48,374 bases of DNA from positions 1-48,374 of the forward strand of contig CAZJED010000002.1 in the NCBI GenBank assembly GCA_964544965.1. Reading direction: 5' to 3'. The notes under the pieces are model-generated. The model did no database searches. It was not told the DNA's origin and was given only the letters and a program-made list of their open reading frames with translations. The translations under genes and the position numbers were made by a program. The stretch comes from UBA11869 sp964544965 (lineage in GTDB: Bacteria > Pseudomonadota > Gammaproteobacteria > Eutrophobiales > Eutrophobiaceae). Positions within the stretch are counted from its first letter, which is position 1. Every line of letters starts with the position of its first letter. Below, one piece after another: positions 43,039 to 48,374 of this stretch.

Positions 43039-44061
43039 ATTAAAAATACACCAGTAACACTTATTGAGGGCGATGGTATTGGTCCCGAAATTCTTGACTC
43101 AACTATTGATATTCTTAATGCGCTTGGAGCAAAATTCGATTGGCATCGTTTCGAAGCAGGAATGTCAGCGTTTAAGAAAGACGGCGACCCTTTACCAAAA
43201 AATATGCTGGATAATATACATAAAACTAAACTTGCTTTAAAGGCTCCTCTTGAAACACCAATTGGCGAAGGCTTTCGATCTGCAAATGTCCGTTTAAGAG
43301 AAGAATTTAAACTTTACGCAAATGTCCGCCCTGCAATTTCATTTATTCATGACCGCAGAGAAACAGACAAAATAGATTTAGTGCTTATAAGAGAAAACAC
43401 GGAAGGTTTATATGTAGGTGTAGAGCATTTTATTCCAATTGATAATGATCCAAAAGCCGTTGCTGAAGCATCTGGCATTATTACTCGTAGTGGTTGTCGC
43501 CGTATTGCTAAATTTACTTTTGACTATGCAATTAAAACTGGTAGAAAGAAAATTACCATTGTACATAAAGCTAATATACTAAAGGCACTTACCGGTCTAT
43601 TTCTTGAAACAGCAATGGAGATTGGAAAAGAATATGAAGGTAAATTAGAAATTGAAGAACGAATTGTTGACAATACAGCAATGCAATTAGTTATTAATCC
43701 AACGCAATTTAACATAATACTCACAACAAATATGTTTGGTGACATTCTTTCTGATGAGATAGCTGGTTTAGTAGGAGGTTTAGGGCTTGCGCCTGGTGGA
43801 AATATTGGTGAAAACGTTGCAATTTTTGAAGCTGTGCACGGTACTGCACCGGATATTGCAGGAAAAGGAATCGCAAATCCAACAGCACTTTTTCTAGCTT
43901 CTGCCATGATGCTCGAACACATCAATGAAAACAGTATGGCAGATAACCTTAGAAATTCTATTAGAAAAACATTGAAAAATAAAAAAGATCGGACCATAGA
44001 TCTTGGAGGAAATGCAACCACAAAAGAATACACTTCCTCAGTGATCGCTAATTTAGAATAA
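43039..44061 (+). CDS. icd: NAD-dependent isocitrate dehydrogenase, apparently starting at ATT
   Basis: This 340-residue beta-decarboxylating dehydrogenase reads KNTPVTLIEGDGIGPEIL right after the ATT at 43039. The first ATG (43162) would delete this conserved nucleotide-domain start. No ATG, GTG or TTG exists between the upstream in-frame stop (43018-43020) and 43162. AAGGA at 43025-43029 is correctly spaced for the ATT. GFRSANVRLREEFKLYANVR carries the isocitrate-binding Ser, Asn and Arg residues. HGTAPDIAGKGIANP has the Asp-Ile typical of NAD, not NADP, specificity. It resembles the mitochondrial-type subunit. It would act in the TCA cycle. A sequencing error at the third base of the start is the main alternative. 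Confidence 0.9.
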   Translation: MKNTPVTLIEGDGIGPEILDSTIDILNALGAKFDWHRFEAGMSAFKKDGDPLPKNMLDNIHKTKLALKAPLETPIGEGFRSANVRLREEFKLYANVRPAISFIHDRRETDKIDLVLIRENTEGLYVGVEHFIPIDNDPKAVAEASGIITRSGCRRIAKFTFDYAIKTGRKKITIVHKANILKALTGLFLETAMEIGKEYEGKLEIEERIVDNTAMQLVINPTQFNIILTTNMFGDILSDEIAGLVGGLGLAPGGNIGENVAIFEAVHGTAPDIAGKGIANPTALFLASAMMLEHINENSMADNLRNSIRKTLKNKKDRTIDLGGNATTKEYTSSVIANLE

Positions 44062-44080
44062 AATTCTAAAAAAGTAGCAT

Positions 44081-44443
44081 ATGAAAGCACTTATAATTTT
44101 AGCACATGGCAGTCGCCGAGAGGAATCTAACGAAGAAATAAAAAATTTAACAGCTCATATTAAATCTCTAACTAAAAAGGAATTTGAAATTGTTGACTAT
44201 GCCTTTCTAGAGGTCGCAAAGCCTTCGCTAATTAATTCGATTGAAAATATGGTTTCCAATAATGTATCCGAAATAACCATCTTTCCGTATTTTTTAAACT
44301 CAGGGGTCCATATAAAAGTTGATATCCCTGAAATTGTGAAAAAAGCTCGTAAAAATCATCCTAAATGTAAATTTATATTATCTGCACCGATTGGAGCATA
44401 TAAAAAAATGCCTGAGATTATTCTAAAACAGCTACAGTCTTAA
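44081..44443 (+). CDS. CbiX/SirB-type small chelatase
   Basis: This 120-residue single-domain protein starts ALIILAHGSRREESNEEIKNL, the hallmark of the small CbiX family, with the metal-binding His9. IFPYFLNSGVHIKVDIPEIV supplies the second conserved His. Such proteins insert Co2+ or Fe2+ (as dimers) into sirohydrochlorin for cobalamin or sirohaem. The metal here cannot be deduced. It starts 19 bases after icd and is likely co-transcribed. No other tetrapyrrole gene is in the window. Confidence 0.85.
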   Translation: MKALIILAHGSRREESNEEIKNLTAHIKSLTKKEFEIVDYAFLEVAKPSLINSIENMVSNNVSEITIFPYFLNSGVHIKVDIPEIVKKARKNHPKCKFILSAPIGAYKKMPEIILKQLQS

Positions 44444-44482
44444 TAGATTCACGCTCTAAAACACCATAAAGACACTAAAGTT

Positions 44483-44496
44483 GTGCATATTTGCAC
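44483..44496. promoter_or_regulatory. Palindrome GTGCA-N4-TGCAC upstream of the aldehyde dehydrogenase gene
   Basis: GTGCATATTTGCAC is a perfect inverted repeat of five bases around a TATT centre, followed closely by TATAAAT. It lies about 100 bases before the aldehyde dehydrogenase start, in a region with no gene. It could be a dimeric repressor site overlapping a promoter, but short palindromes also occur by chance. Confidence 0.3.
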
Positions 44497-44596
44497 TATA
44501 AATTATCGCCTCTTTTACTAAGCTAGATCGTTGTATTAAGATGTCTTTAGATTACTATGAAAAATAATGTAGAATTTTTATAAAAAGGCTAATTCA

Positions 44597-46043
44597 ATGA
44601 ACGATTTTCCTTTCCTAGTTGCCAATGCAAAGCCAGAAAAAGATAGGCTAACTGTAACTGCGCCATGGGACCAATCAAAAATTTGTGATGTACCTGTAGC
44701 AGGTAGCAGCGCTGTTGAAATAGCACTATCAAATGCCCATAAAATTTTTAGAGATCGTGATTGTTGGCTAACACCAGATAAAAGGATAGGAATCCTTGAT
44801 AAAGCTGCAGAAATAATGCAATCACGTTTTGAAGAATTATCAATTGAGGCTGCGCGTGAAGGAGGTAAACCTCTTGTTGATTCACGTGTGGAAGTTGCCA
44901 GAGCAATTGATGGTGTAAAAAACTGTGTCGAATGCATCCGAACTGAAGCCGGCCGTGAGATTCCAATGGGTTTAAATGCTGCCTCACAAAATCGCTTGGC
45001 ATTTACTCGTAAAGAGCCGATCGGTGTTGTTGTTGCTGTTAGTGCTTTTAATCACCCTCTTAATTTAATCGTCCATCAAGTTGGTCCAGCAGTTGCTAGT
45101 GGATGTCCTGTTATAGTCAAACCAGCGGAAGATACACCGTTATCTTGTTTTCGTTTCGTACAAATCTTACATGAGGCTGGCCTACCAATTGAATATTGTC
45201 AGGCTTTAGTGGTTAATGAACTATCAGTTGCCGAACAACTTGTCAGTGACCATCGAGTTGGTTTTTTTACTTTCATCGGAAGTGGCAAGGTTGGGTGGAT
45301 GCTTCGTTCTAAATTAGCGCCAGGTGCAAGATGTGCACTTGAGCACGGAGGTGTTGCTCCAGTTATTGCAGATACTTCCGCTGATTTGGATGACACTCTA
45401 CCACTTATTGCAAAAGGTGGTTTCTATCATGCTGGACAAGTTTGTGTTTCTGTTCAAAGAGTATATGCGCCTCGGTCGATTGCTGGTAATGTCGCTGAGC
45501 AATTAGCAGAATTTGGTAAAATAATGGTTGTTGGCGATCCAACATTAGAAAAAACGGAAGTTGGCCCGCTCATACGTGCAAGAGAAGTTGATAGAATAAG
45601 TGAGTGGGTTGATGAGGCGAAAAAAGCAGGGGCTACTTGCCTAACTGGTGGGAACCNNNNNNNNNNNNNNNNNNNACACTGCCTATGCTTGTACTGTGCT
45701 TTTAGATCCTCCTCAAGATGTCCGCATAAGCAAACAAGAAATATTTGGACCGGCGATCTGTGTTTACAGTTATGATAATATTGACGATGCTATTAAGTCT
45801 GCCAATTCGCTCCCCTACGCATTTCAAGCTTCAATCTTGTCACGTAATTTAGATTTTATTTTAAAATGTAATCGACGAATTGATGCAGCTGCAATTATGG
45901 TGAACGACCATACTGCTTACCGTGTTGACTGGATGCCTTTTGCAGGATTAAAACAATCTGGTTATGGTGTTGGCGGAATCCCTTTCACATTTGATGATAT
46001 GCAAATAGAAAAACTTACCGTAGTTCGTTCATTAGAGCTTTAA
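44597..46043 (+). CDS. NAD-dependent aldehyde dehydrogenase, with an assembly gap
   Basis: This ALDH-superfamily enzyme oxidises an aldehyde to its acid. The N-terminal part has AVSAFNHPLNLIVHQVGPAV, IVKPAEDTPLSCFRF, the catalytic Glu in CALEHGGVAP, and the catalytic Cys in YHAGQVCVSVQRVY. The second part has EIFGPAICVY and MPFAGLKQSGYGVGG. Nineteen N at 45657-45675 break the frame as written. The known bases total 1428, a multiple of three, so the true gap is 3n bases, and about nine would fit relatives. CALEHGG is typical of the lactaldehyde dehydrogenase-like branch, but the substrate is uncertain. The G+C is somewhat higher than in the neighbours. It stands alone between a CbiX gene and mtaB. 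Confidence 0.9.
45657..45675. other. Scaffold gap (19 N) in the aldehyde dehydrogenase gene
   Basis: A run of 19 ambiguous bases lies between GGTGGGAACC and ACACTGCC. The two coding halves are in different frames across it as given. Confidence 0.98.
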
Positions 46044-46089
46044 ATAATATTATCCGTGGCATTATGTACTTGTAATCGCCTATTATCTA

Positions 46090-47364
46090 ATGCAAATACA
46101 TTTTAAAACCCTTGGTTGTCGTCTCAATGAAGCTGAAATTGAATCTTGGGCCGATAAATTTCAAGAAAAAGGTCATCGCCTAACATCGGATCCAAAATAC
46201 GCTGATCTTTTAGTAGTGAATACCTGTGCGGTTACTCAGGAAGCTGTAAAAAAATCTCGCCAAATTATAAGACGAATACATCGAAATAATCCAAAAGCAA
46301 AACTTGTAATAAGTGGTTGCTATTCGACGCTTGATAAAAAAACTGCCAATGAGTTATCAGGTATAGATCTGATAATAGACAACAAAGAAAAAGAAAAACT
46401 AGTAGATATATCTTTAAGAGAACTCAATCTCGAAACAATGCCTAGTTTATCAATCGAACCAAATGAAATTAGTTTATTCAAACGTGGAAGAAATAGAGCA
46501 TTCATAAAAATTCAAGATGGTTGTAGACACAAATGCACATTTTGTGTCGTCACCATTGCTAGAGGTGATGAGAGAAGTCATGAAATAAATAATATAACTG
46601 ATGAAATAAATAAACATCATCAAAATGGTATTCAAGAAGTCGTACTTACTGGGGTACATGTTGGAGGGTACGGTAATGATATTAGCTCTAATCTTTATAA
46701 ATTAATTCAGGCAATACTAAATAATACTACTATCCCAAGAATACGTCTTGCCTCTATCGAGCCATGGGATCTTCATGAAAAATTCTTTTCATTATTTACT
46801 AACAAAAGATTAATGCCTCACATACATCTTCCGTTACAAAGTGGATGTAATAGCGTACTAAAACGTATGGCAAGGCGTTGCAAAACAGATGACTTTAAAT
46901 GCATAGTAAATAGCGCAAGAAACCAAATTGAAAATTTTAATATAACAACAGATATTATTGTTGGATTTCCGGGAGAGACTGATGAAGAATGGGAAAAATC
47001 ACTTAAATTTATAAAAGAGATAGGTTTTTCTCATATTCACATCTTCGCTTATTCTGCAAGAGAAGGTACAAAGGCATCTACTTTCCCTAATCAAATAGAA
47101 AACTCAACAAAAAAAGAACGTAGTAAACGGCTTCATAAACTTACAAAATTAATGCGCAAAAATATTCTTAATAATGAGATAGGCAAAGAATATTCCGTTC
47201 TTTGGGAATCAAAAGATAAAGACAATAATTGGACTGGATACACTGATAATTACATAAAAGTTATATTAAAAAATGACAAAGAAAATATTGGAAATAAAAT
47301 ATCGAAAATAAAAATTATCGCGGTATCAACTAACCTCAATCACTGTATTGCCGAACTTGTGTAG
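46090..47364 (+). CDS. mtaB: tRNA threonylcarbamoyladenosine methylthiotransferase MtaB
   Basis: This 424-residue radical-SAM enzyme adds methylthio to ct6A/t6A37 of tRNA. The N-terminal cluster Cys residues are Cys10 (TLGCRLNEAE), Cys46 (VVNTCAVT) and Cys77 (VISGCYST). The radical-SAM cluster is C145-H-K-x-C149-x-x-C152 in QDGCRHKCTFC. TDIIVGFPGETDEEW and HIHLPLQSGC are conserved, and a TRAM-like C-terminus follows. TLGCRLN, where MiaB has TFGCQMN, supports MtaB over MiaB. MtaB is less common than MiaB in gammaproteobacteria; it starts 46 bases after the dehydrogenase. Confidence 0.9.
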   Translation: MQIHFKTLGCRLNEAEIESWADKFQEKGHRLTSDPKYADLLVVNTCAVTQEAVKKSRQIIRRIHRNNPKAKLVISGCYSTLDKKTANELSGIDLIIDNKEKEKLVDISLRELNLETMPSLSIEPNEISLFKRGRNRAFIKIQDGCRHKCTFCVVTIARGDERSHEINNITDEINKHHQNGIQEVVLTGVHVGGYGNDISSNLYKLIQAILNNTTIPRIRLASIEPWDLHEKFFSLFTNKRLMPHIHLPLQSGCNSVLKRMARRCKTDDFKCIVNSARNQIENFNITTDIIVGFPGETDEEWEKSLKFIKEIGFSHIHIFAYSAREGTKASTFPNQIENSTKKERSKRLHKLTKLMRKNILNNEIGKEYSVLWESKDKDNNWTGYTDNYIKVILKNDKENIGNKISKIKIIAVSTNLNHCIAELV

Positions 47365-47377
47365 GAATATAACTTAA

Positions 47378-47842
47378 TTAATTATTATTCTTTTTTTGAT
47401 TAATTATTTCTTTTACCTGATCAAGTGATTTACTAGCAAATCTTAATTTCATAATTTCATCTTTAATGCTCTCGGCATCTGAAAAAGCACCTAACATATC
47501 TGGGTTTTTAATTAACTTATGTGCATTTAATAATATTTCACTCATCCTTTTTGCCTTATCTTTTTCAAACTTCAATCCCCACATACTATGCTTTAAACGA
47601 GCTAAACGTTGTTTCAATAACCTTCGCTCCTTTTCCAAAATCTTATATTCAGATTTCATTGCTTCATATCTATCTTCATCATTTATATTGACTGGCTCGG
47701 AAGCTAATATTTCATCTTGAGATATTTCTGAAGAAACGTTTTGCTTTTCTAAACTATCAGGATTATTTTCATTGGCGGGCCAGAATAAAATAAAACAGAA
47801 GAAAAGGAGAGCTCCGGAAACTAAACCTAACACATACTTCAT
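47378..47842 (-). CDS. Hypothetical membrane-anchored coiled-coil protein
   Basis: This 154-residue protein has no family I recognise. One N-terminal membrane helix (about residues 3-22, VLGLVSGALLFFCFILFWP) is followed by an acidic linker and a coiled coil (about 58-100, EYKILEKERRLLKQRLARLK and on). A C-terminal amphipathic region rich in Lys completes it. I take the ATG at 47842, preceded by TTTGGAGCG with a GGAG ribosome site; a TTG four codons earlier is in frame. It converges with mtaB, with 13 bases between the ends. Its topology suggests a periplasmic coiled coil anchored in the inner membrane. Confidence 0.6.
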   Translation of the reverse strand: MKYVLGLVSGALLFFCFILFWPANENNPDSLEKQNVSSEISQDEILASEPVNINDEDRYEAMKSEYKILEKERRLLKQRLARLKHSMWGLKFEKDKAKRMSEILLNAHKLIKNPDMLGAFSDAESIKDEIMKLRFASKSLDQVKEIINQKKNNN

Positions 47843-48153
47843 TTTTCGCTCCAAATAGAAAATTTATAAAATTATAGCTTTCTCACCTTTGATGCAAACC
47901 GGTAGTTCTCAGAAAGAAACATGTCCCGACACGCAAAAAATGTTGCTTCCGCTTAATCTAGAAGATTTCATCCTAATATATTAAAAAAATATAATAAATT
48001 CAATAACTTAATTAATAAAATTAGAATATAATTCTAATATAATTATTAAATAATTAATATAACTATATAATATTTATATAATTTTACTTGATTTTTTGAT
48101 TATTTTGCTCTAAAACGTGAATACATAAGTCTTTGATTATTTGGGGGTTCATT
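47843..48153. other. AT-rich intergenic region between divergent genes
   Basis: No gene is apparent in 311 bases. The part from about 47980 to 48110 is almost pure A and T. Within it TTAGAAT-ATA-ATTCTAA (48021-48037) is a perfect inverted repeat that could be an operator, though low complexity makes chance likely. The region probably holds divergent promoters for the coiled-coil protein and the gene at 48154. A GGGGG run lies about eight bases before that ATG. Confidence 0.4.
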
Positions 48154-48374
48154 ATGTTAGATAATGTAAAATCAACACGTAGTTCTAGAGAACATTATGC
48201 AAGGACTATATTTACACCAGAATTACCCGATATTCCCGCGATTTTCCAAAATGATTTTCTTGAAGGCTTCATCAAACATCCTGAACGATTTCCAATTGAA
48301 ATTAGACAGCTCCGTTTTTGGGAACGCTCTAAGATTGAATATTCTGATGTAACAAATATTGGTTTCAGTTTCTT
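48154..48374 (+). CDS. Unrecognised protein, N-terminal part only (runs off the window)
   Basis: The frame is open from the ATG at 48154 to the window end, 73 codons and two bases. TTTGGGGGTTC before the start is a good G-rich ribosome site. The N-terminus (MLDNVKSTRSSREHYA) is not a signal peptide and the visible part looks soluble, with an aromatic- and charge-rich stretch (PIEIRQLRFWERSKIEY). I cannot assign a family. The long AT-rich upstream region suggests a regulated promoter of its own. Confidence 0.6.
   Translation, partial: MLDNVKSTRSSREHYARTIFTPELPDIPAIFQNDFLEGFIKHPERFPIEIRQLRFWERSKIEYSDVTNIGFSF

Noticed and set aside
43162..44061. Isocitrate dehydrogenase starting at the first ATG (43162)
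   Set aside because: This would remove the conserved N-terminal strand and glycine-rich loop that are plainly encoded upstream.
44597..46043. Two overlapping aldehyde dehydrogenase fragments
   Set aside because: They are the two halves of one enzyme in different frames because the N run has a nominal length of 19.

Overview
The window is a low-GC stretch (about one third G+C by eye) of a gammaproteobacterial chromosome. The best evidence for this is gene order. On the minus strand, rpsB-tsf-pyrH-frr-uppS-cdsA-dxr-rseP-bamA-skp-lpxD-fabZ-lpxA-lpxB-rnhB-dnaE-accA-tilS runs unbroken from 34.7 kb to 14.4 kb, and map-glnD leaves in the opposite direction from the rpsB promoter region. This is the classic gammaproteobacterial outer-membrane, lipid A and translation cluster. 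Small intergenic gaps, many start/stop overlaps, weak Shine-Dalgarno sites and TonB and PQQ traits fit a free-living, probably aquatic and compact genome, but the species cannot be named. Two runs of N (26104-26113 and 45657-45675) show that this is a scaffolded draft, and both fall inside genes.

Layout: (1) 239-5538 is a complete TonB2-type energy-transduction operon: DUF3450, TtpC, ExbB, ExbD, TonB and a TPR protein. A TraB/GumN-like protein follows. (2) 6.5-9.7 kb, minus strand, holds a membrane histidine kinase, an NtrC-type sigma-54 activator and a DUF1244 protein. (3) 9951-10025 is an orphan pqqA with a strong ribosome binding site and its own terminator. It encodes the peptide precursor of the cofactor PQQ and lies divergent from the two-component system. 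(4) 10.1-10.6 kb is a cytochrome b561. (5) 10698-13706 is a tight five-gene operon: L,D-transpeptidase-like protein, DUF302-like protein, ExbB/MotA-like channel, an ExbD-like anchor fused to a DUF2135-like periplasmic domain, and a small membrane protein. It looks like a second, undescribed proton-driven envelope machine and is the best candidate for a novel system here. (6) 13.7-34.7 kb is the conserved cluster. (7) 34.9-44.4 kb, plus strand, holds map, glnD, dusA, an FKBP isomerase, a TPR protein, prc, an NAD-type isocitrate dehydrogenase that appears to start at ATT, and a CbiX-type chelatase. (8) 44.6-48.4 kb holds an aldehyde dehydrogenase, mtaB, a coiled-coil membrane protein and the start of an unrecognised gene.

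Much of the window concerns the cell envelope: BamA, Skp, RseP and Prc for outer-membrane protein assembly and quality control; LpxA, LpxB, LpxD and FabZ for lipid A; UppS, CdsA and Dxr for lipid carriers; and two separate proton-motive-force channel systems. The most notable sequence details are the orphan pqqA, the ATT start of icd, a 25-base palindrome over the fabZ/lpxA junction, the repeat-built lysine tail of ribosomal protein S2, a GAFTNA variant in the sigma-54 activator, and a probable assembly insertion in bamA whose removal restores the frame exactly.
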